Both the position numbers and the translations under genes were made by a program. Below are positions 7,662-15,222 of a stretch of DNA of 64,000 bases, one piece after another. Positions within the stretch are counted from its first letter, which is position 1. The number at the start of each line of letters is the position of its first letter. The DNA lies in contig CAITUV010000082.1 of the NCBI GenBank assembly GCA_903895725.1, forward strand, positions 62,001 through 126,000, given 5' to 3'. The notes beneath the pieces were generated by a model. That model made no database searches and was not told the DNA's origin. It saw only the letters and a list, made by a program, of their open reading frames with translations. Origin of the DNA: an uncultured Myxococcales bacterium. Its GTDB lineage: Bacteria; Myxococcota_A; UBA9042; CAIXZC01.

Positions 7662-9437
7662 ATGCGAAGATTCGCCGTGCTGTTGACCTTGCTGGCCATC
7701 CTGGCCGGTGGCTGCGGTGGCTCGGACGAAAAGGAGCCCCTGAACCTGGAGACGCAGAAGGCGGCGCTGACTGCCTCTGAGAACGTCAAGACCAACCTGG
7801 TCAGCCTCGGGGCCGTGCTGAAGTTCCTCGATGAAGCCACCGTGCTCGAGCACGTGTTCGATCTGCTGCCCGAGGAGGAGGCTTCGTGCGCGCAGATGGT
7901 CTACCCGGAGGACGGGAGCGAGCCGTACGAAGAGGTCATCCCCTGCCCGGAGGATGAGGGCACGGGAGAAGACGAGATGAAGATCGACGAGGCGATGAAG
8001 GACGCGGCCGAGTCCATCGCGGATTCGCTCACCGAGTATGTGTTCCATGACGGGCAGGTCGAGACCGACGACGGCAAGACCATCGTCTACGTGCTCAAGG
8101 CCGACATCTTCTGCAAGATCGCAGAGGAAGGTGAGGGGGAAGAGCCCCGCAAGCCGATGCCGGCCGAGCCGATTCCGGCGGACGGGGGGGCGCGGGAGGA
8201 AGATGCTGCCGCTCCGGTCCCCGAGGAGATGCCGGTTGAGGAAGAAGAGGTCAGCGGCCAGGAAGACTGCGCCGACATGCTGGACAAGGTCTCCATCCGG
8301 GTGAAGGTCGAGTCCTACACGCAGGGGAACCTGGATATCTGGGTTCTGTTCGGCGCTGAAATGGTGGACCCGGTCCACATTCAGTTCTACAAGGACATGC
8401 TGGCGTTCGAGGTCGACCTGGCCAAGACGAAGGACGTCGTTCAGATGTACATCGACGCTTACGACCAGGAGGGTGAGGAAGACTTCCTTCCTGACGTGTT
8501 CGAAGGGATCGTCCGTATCGAGCTCAAGAAGATTGACGAGGGCCGCTTCGGCCTGACCTACTCGGTCAAGGAAACCGTGAAGGTGGCGGTGACTCAGGGC
8601 GACGACCAGTTCTCGGTGCAGGTGGCCCCCGGGTCCGTTTCGGCCCAGGCCGACAAGGTGGCCCAGACTCTTTCCTGGGATGCCGATGTGGGCGCGGTTA
8701 CGGTCAAGTTCCCCTACCAGACCTGGATCGACATGAACTGGGGAGGAGACGAGCCGGTGGAAGGGGGCGAGACCTCGCCCGTGATTCCGGAGGAGCCTGC
8801 CGACCCGCCCCAGCCCGCCGACGACATCACCGATGAATCGCAGCCCCCGCAGGTAACGGGAGACCTCACCATCTTCGTTGCCGGCCTGACCGGCAACCTC
8901 GTGCTCGACAGTCAGACCGAGACCATCACGGTCACCGGCCTGGGGCTCGGAGATGCTTCCTCCACCATCAAGCTCGATTCCAAGACGCTGTTCGCCCTTG
9001 ACCTGAACGAGGCCAACGGCCGGGCACTGGACCTGACCCTTGCGATGGACGGAGACGACGTGGTCCTGTCGACCAACCCGTTGTTCGACCTCGTCCTGAC
9101 CTGGGGCATGACCGCGGTGGCCAAGGAGTTCGAGGATCTGCCCAAGTTCATGCTGGACGAGACCTTCACCGTCCTGCTCGATTCCGCTGCCGAGCCGACC
9201 CTCAAGCTGTTCTCCGAAGACGAGAACGGGGAAGACCCGGCCTCCTTCCTCCAGGTGGTCAAGGGCAAGCTCACCCTGAAGAGCTCGGCTGCAGCGGACC
9301 AGACGGTCGTCGTCGAGGAGGGCCAGTGCCTGGCCGGTGCCGAGGAGCCCCCGCTCGAAGAAGGGGAAGCGATGCCCGAGGACAAGCCCGAGCTGCACGA
9401 CATCCTCGGCGAGCTCGTCTCCGGAGAGTGCAAGTAG
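7662..9437 (+). CDS. Uncharacterised acidic lipoprotein
   Basis: 591 aa, not matched to a family I know. The signal peptide ends in lipobox LAGGC (C18). The mature part is strongly acidic with two Pro/Glu-rich low-complexity linkers (about residues 160-195 and 365-395). These separate predicted mostly-beta regions: about 200-350 with repeated V-x-V strands, and 395-530 with TITVTGLGLGDASSTIKLDS. The composition suggests an exported beta-rich protein. RBS GGAGAGG lies 6 nt before the ATG. It is monocistronic; no cognate enzyme or transporter is next to it. Confidence 0.75.
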   Translation: MRRFAVLLTLLAILAGGCGGSDEKEPLNLETQKAALTASENVKTNLVSLGAVLKFLDEATVLEHVFDLLPEEEASCAQMVYPEDGSEPYEEVIPCPEDEGTGEDEMKIDEAMKDAAESIADSLTEYVFHDGQVETDDGKTIVYVLKADIFCKIAEEGEGEEPRKPMPAEPIPADGGAREEDAAAPVPEEMPVEEEEVSGQEDCADMLDKVSIRVKVESYTQGNLDIWVLFGAEMVDPVHIQFYKDMLAFEVDLAKTKDVVQMYIDAYDQEGEEDFLPDVFEGIVRIELKKIDEGRFGLTYSVKETVKVAVTQGDDQFSVQVAPGSVSAQADKVAQTLSWDADVGAVTVKFPYQTWIDMNWGGDEPVEGGETSPVIPEEPADPPQPADDITDESQPPQVTGDLTIFVAGLTGNLVLDSQTETITVTGLGLGDASSTIKLDSKTLFALDLNEANGRALDLTLAMDGDDVVLSTNPLFDLVLTWGMTAVAKEFEDLPKFMLDETFTVLLDSAAEPTLKLFSEDENGEDPASFLQVVKGKLTLKSSAAADQTVVVEEGQCLAGAEEPPLEEGEAMPEDKPELHDILGELVSGECK

Positions 9438-9510
9438 ATTCCCCACACGCGCCGACTCCCCCCCAGCACGGCATCACGTCGGGGTTGGCGTCCTCAACTC
9501 CTCCGCTGCA

Positions 9511-9549
9511 CCATCGACCATCGACCATCGACCATCGACCATCGACCAT
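9511..9549. repeat. Heptanucleotide tandem repeat (CCATCGA)5
   Basis: Five perfect copies of CCATCGA plus CCAT, lying in the 217-bp gap between two plus-strand genes. On the minus strand it reads (TCGATGG)n, the same unit as the array at 21707-21778. There are no spacers between units, so this is not CRISPR. Confidence 0.95.
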
Positions 9550-9594
9550 TGTCAACCCGGCAGTGATCGGTTGCCTCCCCCCATCAAGCGACCC

Positions 9595-9622
9595 TTGCCT
9601 TGCCACGCGGGCGCAGTAGAAT
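9595..9622 (+). promoter_or_regulatory. Candidate promoter of the 1353-aa Cys-rich protein gene
   Basis: TTGCCT (9595-9600), a 16-nt spacer, then TAGAAT (9617-9622), 32 nt before the ATG at 9655. It lies about 45 bp downstream of the heptamer array. Confidence 0.4.
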
Positions 9623-9654
9623 AGCGCACGGGTGGTTTTGTCAGGAGGCACGGA

Positions 9655-12600
9655 ATGCGCACATCTGCACGCTTGTGGCTGGTCGGCTTGGTTTGCACCG
9701 CAGCGGCAACCGGTTGTGGCGGAGCAACGATCTCGTCCGGAAATGGCGATGCCTGCACCGACGGCTGCGGCCAGGACGTCCCCAAAGATGTGCCCGTCTC
9801 GTTGCCCGAGCAGAAGGGGGAGCTCGAGGTCTTGCCCGAGCTTCCCGGCCCCCCGGATGTGCTTTGGGATTCGACTTGCGGTGCAGCATCCGGCTGCTTC
9901 CTGGATCGCTGTGAAACGAACTCGGACTGCCTTTCCGGCTTCTGTGTCGAGCACATGGGTGAGTCGGTGTGCACCCAGATCTGCGAGGAGGAATGTCCTG
10001 CGGGATGGAGCTGCCAGCAGGTGTTCGGCCTGGGCCCCGACGTGGTGTTCATCTGCGTCTCCGACCACGCCAACCTGTGCAAGCCGTGCCACTCCAGCGC
10101 AGACTGCAAGAGCATCGAGGGCAGCCAGGACGTCTGCATCGAGTACGGTGAGCTCGGGGCCTTCTGCGGCGGGTTCTGCGATGCCAAGACCCCCTGCCCC
10201 GAGGGGTTCACCTGCAAGGCCGCCCTGACCGTGGACGGCAAGGCCTCCGACCAGTGCGTCTTTGATGCCGGCGAGTGCAAGTGCACTGAAAAATCGGCCA
10301 AGCTCGGGCTTTCGACCGCATGTGCCTCCACCAATGAATTCGGCACGTGTCCGGGCAACAGGACATGCGCTGAGGAAGGGCTCTCTGACTGCGATGCGCC
10401 GGCCGCTGCCGCCGAAGAGTGCAACGGCTCCGACGATGATTGCGATGGCGCAACCGACGAGGAGCTGGGCACCACCGAATGCGGTGAGGGCAACTGCAAG
10501 CACTCTGCGGACAACTGCATCGAGGGCAAGCTGGTCCCCTGCGACCCCAACGAAGGGTCCGTTCCCGAAATCTGCAACGGGCAGGACGACGACTGCGACG
10601 GCAGTACCGACGAGGGGTTCGAGGACTCGAACCAGGACGGCCAGGCCGACTGCATGACCGATGACGACGACGGTGACGGCATCCCCGACGGGCAGGACAA
10701 CTGCCCCGCTGTCGAGAACCCGGACCAGGAGAACTTCGACAAGGACAACATCGGTGACGCCTGTGACGACGACGACGACAACGACCTCGTGTCGGACGGC
10801 GAGGACTGCGCACCGTTCGACCAGTCCGTGCTTCCGGGGGCCGAAGAGGTCTGCAACGGCAAGGACGACGACTGCAACGGTCTGGTCGACGAGGGGTTCC
10901 TCGATGTGGACGTCGACGGCGACGCGGACTGTATCGACGATGACGACGACAACGACGGGTTCGAGGACGAGGAGGACAACTGCCCGGCCTACCCCAACCC
11001 TGACCAGCTCGACACGGACAAGGACGGCCTGGGCAACGCGTGCGACGGCGACGACGATGGCGACGGCCTGCCTGACGACAAGGACAACTGCCCGCTCGTG
11101 CCCAACCCCGACCAGAAGGACTCCGACAACGACGGCATCGCCGATGCCTGCGACGATGATGCGGACGGAGACGGCACGCCGGACGGGAACGACAACTGCC
11201 TGGGCCTGCCCAACCCGGATCAGCTCGACACGGACAAGGACGGGCTCGGCAACGAGTGTGATGTCGACGACGACGGCGACGGGGAGGGCGATGCCACCGA
11301 CTGCGCACCGCTGGACGCGGGAATCTCCCATCTCAAGCCGGAGGTATGCAACGGTAAGGACGACAATTGCAGCGGCGTGACCGACGAGGGCGGTGCGGCC
11401 GGATGCGACGACTACTACCTGGACATCGATGGGGACGGGTTCGGAGTCGAGAACTACGTGAAGTGCCTGTGCGCTCCGGAGGACCTCTACACAGCGGATG
11501 ACCCGGGCGACTGCGAGCCGATCAATCCGGCGGTCAACCCGGGGGCGGTCGAGGAGTGCAACGGAAAGGACGACAACTGCGACGGCCAGGCCGACGAGAA
11601 CCTCCCGGACCTGGACCAGGACGGTGTGGCGGACTGCATCGACGACGACGATGACGGCGACGGCGTCAAGGACGGCAAGGACAACTGCCCGGACGTGGAA
11701 AACCCGGATCAGCTCGATGCGGACAAGGACGGGCTGGGAGATGCCTGCGATCCGGACGACGACAACGACGGAGTGCAGGACGGGCTGGACTGCAACCCCT
11801 TTGATCCAGCGGCCTTCCCGGGCAACCCGGAGCTGTGCGACAACAAGGACAATGACTGCGACGGCGTCATCGATGAGCTCGACGAGCCGTGCTCCTCGGA
11901 CTGCGAGGAAGGGAAGCGGCACTGCTCGGCAGGGAAGTGGGGCCCCTGCTCTGCGCTCGAGCCGATCAATTGCATGAACTACGCCCTGTGCATCGTGGAA
12001 CCGACGTGCGTGGCCGTCTGCCCGGACAAGCCCACGGAGAAGTGCAACGGCATCGACGACGACTGCAACTCGAAGATCGACGACGGGTTCGAGTGCGGCA
12101 TCGGGGAAATCGACATGCAGGGGTGCGGCCTGTGCGGGACCATGACCCGAGGCTGCACGGCCAAGTGCGAGTGGGGGGCCTGGGGCGAGTGCAAGGGCCA
12201 GGGCCTCTGCACTACCGGTGAGATCAAGAACGAAGGGGCCTGCGGCAATTGCGGCACCAAGCAGTACGAGTGCAACGCCACGTGCCAGTGGGAGTTCGTG
12301 GCCTGCGCCAACCAGGGGGTCTGCTCCCCGGGGGCAGACGAGGTCCTCTCGTGTGGCAACTGCGGGACCAAGACCCGCACCTGCGCGGCGCAGTGCCAGT
12401 GGGGCGCGTTCGGAGAATGCCAGGGACAGGGGCTCTGCTCTCCGGGCCAGGCGGAATCGGTCGCATGCGGCAACTGCGGAACCAAGTCCCGCACCTGTGC
12501 GGCCAACTGCACCTGGGGCGACTACGGGGCTTGCCTCGGCCAGGGAATCTGTGCGCCGGGCGACAAGCAGTCGCAGGGGTGCGGAAAGTGCGGCACGCAG

Positions 12601-13716
12601 TCTCGAGTGTGCACCGATCTTTGCCAGTGGGACTCGTGGGGGGCTTGCGGCGGCGAGGGGGTCTGCATCCCCGGCCAGAATGACACGCAGGCGTGCGGCA
12701 ACTGCGGGACGCAGTCCCGGTCGTGTACCGCCCAGTGCCAGTGGGATACCTGGGGGACCTGCTTCGGGCAGGGGGTTTGTGCTCCCAATGACAAGCAGAG
12801 CCAGGCCTGCGGGCTTTGCGGAACGCAGTCACGAACCTGCACGGCCCAGTGCCAGTGGGATTCCTACGGCTCCTGCACCGGCCAGGGGGTGTGCACCCCG
12901 GGGCAGAGCCAGAGCCAGACCTGCGGGCTCTGCGGCACGCAGTCACGAACCTGCAACGGCTCCTGCCAGTGGGATGCCTACGGCACCTGCACCGGCCAGG
13001 GAGTGTGCACTCCCGGGCAGAGCCAGACCCAGAACTGCGGCAACTGTGGCAAGCAGAGCCGCGCCTGCCTGGGAAGCTGCCAGTGGGACGTCTGGGGGTC
13101 CTGTACGGGCCAGGGGGTCTGCGCGCCCAACGAGAAGACGAGCTCCGGCTGCAACAACACGTGCCAGGCGAAGGTCTGCTCGGCCTCGTGCACGTGGCCC
13201 GACTCGTGCTCAGGGTGCGCCTCGTGCAACACCTACTACCAGTGCGGCATCGGCTGCCCCAGCACGCATCACGCCCAGTCATACAACTACTCGGGCAACT
13301 GCGGCTCCTGTTGCAGCAACAACCAGACCTACTGTGCGCCGAACTGCGGCAGCAACTTCTACCTGTGCGGCATCGGCTGCCCCTCCGGCTATCACTCCGA
13401 GTCCTACAACTACTCGGGCAACTGCGGCTCCTGCTGCAGCAACAATCAGACCTACTGCGGAATCAACGGAGGCAGCACGTTCTATTCGTGCGGCATCGGC
13501 TGCCCGTCCGGCTATCACGCCAAATCTTACAACTACTCGGGCAACTGTGGCTCGTGCTGCAGCAACAACCAGACCTACTGCGAGGCAAATGCCGGCAGCT
13601 CATTCTATGTCTGCGGCATCGGGTGCCCGTCCGGATACCACGCCCAGTCTTACAACTACTCGGGCAACTGCGGCTCCTGCTGCAGCAACAACCAGACGTA
13701 CTGCGTGCAGAACTGA
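9655..13716 (+). CDS. Large Cys-rich lipoprotein with MopE, TSP3-like and two kinds of tandem repeats
   Basis: 1353 aa. Lipobox ATGC (C21). Roughly residues 80-250 form a Cys-rich head. Residues 250-760 alternate MopE motifs (CNGxDDDCDGxTDEG) with thrombospondin type-3-like Asp repeats (DDDDGDGIPDGQDNCP, NPDQLDTDKDGLGNACD), which in known families bind calcium. Residues 820-1165 hold nine Cys-rich repeats of about 38 aa (CGNCGTQSRTCTAQCQWD). Residues 1197-1353 hold four 41-aa repeats with YNYSGNCGSCCSNNQTYC. Such architecture suggests a long, disulphide- and Ca-stabilised cell-surface filament or adhesin. AGGAGG lies 7 nt before the ATG. The gene converges on truA with a 7-bp gap. Confidence 0.85.
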   Translation: MRTSARLWLVGLVCTAAATGCGGATISSGNGDACTDGCGQDVPKDVPVSLPEQKGELEVLPELPGPPDVLWDSTCGAASGCFLDRCETNSDCLSGFCVEHMGESVCTQICEEECPAGWSCQQVFGLGPDVVFICVSDHANLCKPCHSSADCKSIEGSQDVCIEYGELGAFCGGFCDAKTPCPEGFTCKAALTVDGKASDQCVFDAGECKCTEKSAKLGLSTACASTNEFGTCPGNRTCAEEGLSDCDAPAAAAEECNGSDDDCDGATDEELGTTECGEGNCKHSADNCIEGKLVPCDPNEGSVPEICNGQDDDCDGSTDEGFEDSNQDGQADCMTDDDDGDGIPDGQDNCPAVENPDQENFDKDNIGDACDDDDDNDLVSDGEDCAPFDQSVLPGAEEVCNGKDDDCNGLVDEGFLDVDVDGDADCIDDDDDNDGFEDEEDNCPAYPNPDQLDTDKDGLGNACDGDDDGDGLPDDKDNCPLVPNPDQKDSDNDGIADACDDDADGDGTPDGNDNCLGLPNPDQLDTDKDGLGNECDVDDDGDGEGDATDCAPLDAGISHLKPEVCNGKDDNCSGVTDEGGAAGCDDYYLDIDGDGFGVENYVKCLCAPEDLYTADDPGDCEPINPAVNPGAVEECNGKDDNCDGQADENLPDLDQDGVADCIDDDDDGDGVKDGKDNCPDVENPDQLDADKDGLGDACDPDDDNDGVQDGLDCNPFDPAAFPGNPELCDNKDNDCDGVIDELDEPCSSDCEEGKRHCSAGKWGPCSALEPINCMNYALCIVEPTCVAVCPDKPTEKCNGIDDDCNSKIDDGFECGIGEIDMQGCGLCGTMTRGCTAKCEWGAWGECKGQGLCTTGEIKNEGACGNCGTKQYECNATCQWEFVACANQGVCSPGADEVLSCGNCGTKTRTCAAQCQWGAFGECQGQGLCSPGQAESVACGNCGTKSRTCAANCTWGDYGACLGQGICAPGDKQSQGCGKCGTQSRVCTDLCQWDSWGACGGEGVCIPGQNDTQACGNCGTQSRSCTAQCQWDTWGTCFGQGVCAPNDKQSQACGLCGTQSRTCTAQCQWDSYGSCTGQGVCTPGQSQSQTCGLCGTQSRTCNGSCQWDAYGTCTGQGVCTPGQSQTQNCGNCGKQSRACLGSCQWDVWGSCTGQGVCAPNEKTSSGCNNTCQAKVCSASCTWPDSCSGCASCNTYYQCGIGCPSTHHAQSYNYSGNCGSCCSNNQTYCAPNCGSNFYLCGIGCPSGYHSESYNYSGNCGSCCSNNQTYCGINGGSTFYSCGIGCPSGYHAKSYNYSGNCGSCCSNNQTYCEANAGSSFYVCGIGCPSGYHAQSYNYSGNCGSCCSNNQTYCVQN
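12124..13150 (+). repeat. Nine tandem ~114-bp coding repeats (38-aa Cys-rich unit)
   Basis: In-frame units with the pattern CGxCGTxxRxCxxxCQWxxxGxCxGQGxCxPG, most of them 38 aa and one about 37. Later copies are the most alike in DNA, consistent with recent duplication by recombination or slippage. The boundaries are approximate. Confidence 0.85.
13243..13713 (+). repeat. Four tandem 123-bp coding repeats (41-aa unit)
   Basis: TGCGGCATCGG recurs at 13243, 13366, 13489 and 13612, exactly 123 bp apart. Each unit contains CGIGCPSxxHxxSYNYSGNC followed by GSCCSNNQTYC. The last copy is cut by the stop codon. Differences between copies are largely synonymous. Confidence 0.95.
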
Positions 13717-13723
13717 TCGGTCG

Positions 13724-14494
13724 TCACCACTCGTACGCACCGTCGCAGAGCAGGTCCGGAGCATAGGAGACGGCCCAGAGGTGGAGCCCGCGGGCAGGGG
13801 CCGTGATTCCCGCCCGGGTTCTGTCCCGGCCGACGAGGAGCTCGTTCATCCACTCGGGATCGTGGCGGCCGGTGCCGACCTCGGCCAGGCATCCCACGAT
13901 GATTCGGACCATGTTCCTGAGGAAGGCATTTCCCGAGACCACGATGCGGATTTCCCGTCCGTCCCGCCAGACGGGAAGACCGGTGACCAGTCGCCACGGC
14001 GAGGGGGAATCGCACTCCGAGGACCGGAATGCGGAGAAGTCATGCTCACCCAGCAGGCAGGCAGCCCCCTGCCGCATGGCCTCCACGTCCAGGTGGTGCC
14101 GGATCCGCCAGGCGTAGCGCTCCACGAACGGGTCGCGGCGGTCGCCCTGCAGGATCCGGTAGAGATAGGTCTTTCCGATGGAGGACTTGCGGGCCGAGAA
14201 GTGCTCCGGGGCCTCGATCACCTCGGTGACGGCCAGGTCGCGCGGGAGCAGGGAGGAGAGCCCTTTGCGCAACCCGTCGGCCGGGATGCGGGCCGGGGTC
14301 CAGACGTTGACCGGGTGGTTCAGGGCGTGAACACCCGCATCGGTCCGTGACGAGCTGCCGAGTCGAAACCCCTCGCCGAGGATTCTGCCGAGCGCAGTCT
14401 CCAACTCCCCCTGGACCGAGCGAGCGTTGGCCTGCCGCTGCCAGCCGTGGAAATCCGTCCCGTCGTATCGAAGCCAGAGGAGAAAGTTTCTCAC
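13724..14494 (-). CDS. truA: tRNA pseudouridine(38-40) synthase
   Basis: Converts U38-U40 in the anticodon arm of tRNAs to pseudouridine. 256 aa, normal for TruA. The catalytic Asp is D52 in SSRTDAGVHA. Other family motifs are YDGTDFHGWQ at the N-terminus, ARKSSIGKTYLYRI, GEHDFSAFRSS and the C-terminal GNAFLRNMVRIIVG. The start is a GTG at 14494 that overlaps the stop of the beta-barrel gene as GTGA, so truA is the last gene of a three-gene operon. Confidence 0.95.
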   Translation of the reverse strand: MRNFLLWLRYDGTDFHGWQRQANARSVQGELETALGRILGEGFRLGSSSRTDAGVHALNHPVNVWTPARIPADGLRKGLSSLLPRDLAVTEVIEAPEHFSARKSSIGKTYLYRILQGDRRDPFVERYAWRIRHHLDVEAMRQGAACLLGEHDFSAFRSSECDSPSPWRLVTGLPVWRDGREIRIVVSGNAFLRNMVRIIVGCLAEVGTGRHDPEWMNELLVGRDRTRAGITAPARGLHLWAVSYAPDLLCDGAYEW

Positions 14495-15222
14495 ATCTCG
14501 AATGCCAGGCCGAAGACCACTCCGTTCTGGGAGAGGTCGAAGCTCTTGTCACTGCCGAAATCGTTGGTCCAGTCGCCCGAGTACTCGACGAACAGGTAGC
14601 TGTTGTTGACCCCCATCTCGTTGTCGAACACCTTGGCGGTGTGCGGCTCGAAGAAGTCGAGCAGGAGGTGCAGGGAGAGCCCCCAGTGCACCCCGAACGT
14701 GCCACCGTATGCATCGCGGTTGGAGCCGTCCTCGGTTTCATAGGAGGCGATGTCGTCCACTCCGTCCCGAATCCACCAGACTGTGTAGCCGAGCCCGGCC
14801 TTGAGTGCCAGGACGACCGGAATCCCATAGCGGACCGCAAGCCAGTCGAACCGGTAGACCGGCCCGATCACCAGCGGCACCAGCGACAGGGAGGAATCGT
14901 CCGAGGACTTCGAACCGTCGGCCTGGAGGCCCTTCCCCGAGACGTATCCCCATGCGGCCGAACCGAACAGCCCGATGGAGCCGAAGCCGCGCCAGAACTG
15001 GTAGTCCAGCTCACCGCCGAAGAGCCAGGCGGAATCGTCCCCGAATACGTCCTTGAAAGGGGAAGTCCCGCTGTCGAATTCCGAGTCGATCTTCGGGTTG
15101 ACCATGCCGATGCGGAACTCGGCCGCCATGTTGACCGGAGTCTCCTCCGCCCGTGCAGCGGTGCCCATCAGAACGCTCGACAGGGTCAGGAGGGACAGGA
15201 TGGTTGTCAAAAGGTGCCTCAT
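14491..15222 (-). CDS. Outer-membrane beta-barrel protein
   Basis: 243 aa. Signal peptide ending near AARAEE, then alternating aromatic/polar strands rich in Gly, Tyr and Trp (YQFWRGFGSIGLFGSAAWGY, GVHWGLSLHLLLDFF), ending GVVFGLAFEM with Phe three residues from the C-terminus. It resembles the small OMP beta-barrels common in Myxococcota; the cargo is unknown. The ATG at 15222 overlaps the stop of the CFI-box gene upstream as ATGA. Confidence 0.75.
   Translation of the reverse strand: MRHLLTTILSLLTLSSVLMGTAARAEETPVNMAAEFRIGMVNPKIDSEFDSGTSPFKDVFGDDSAWLFGGELDYQFWRGFGSIGLFGSAAWGYVSGKGLQADGSKSSDDSSLSLVPLVIGPVYRFDWLAVRYGIPVVLALKAGLGYTVWWIRDGVDDIASYETEDGSNRDAYGGTFGVHWGLSLHLLLDFFEPHTAKVFDNEMGVNNSYLFVEYSGDWTNDFGSDKSFDLSQNGVVFGLAFEM

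Noticed and set aside
7485..9446. 653-codon open frame on the minus strand, exactly opposite the 591-aa lipoprotein gene
   Set aside because: His/Leu/Val-rich composition typical of the antisense of an acidic high-G+C gene; no ribosome binding site or domain. It also covers the riboswitch start.
9511..9549. CRISPR array
   Set aside because: Units are 7 bp with no spacers, and no cas genes are present.
9271..11922. 883-codon minus-strand frame rich in Val/Ala/Ile that looks like a membrane protein
   Set aside because: It is the complement of Asp/Cys-rich MopE/TSP3 repeats, where GAC codons read as GTC (Val); periodicity follows the sense repeats.
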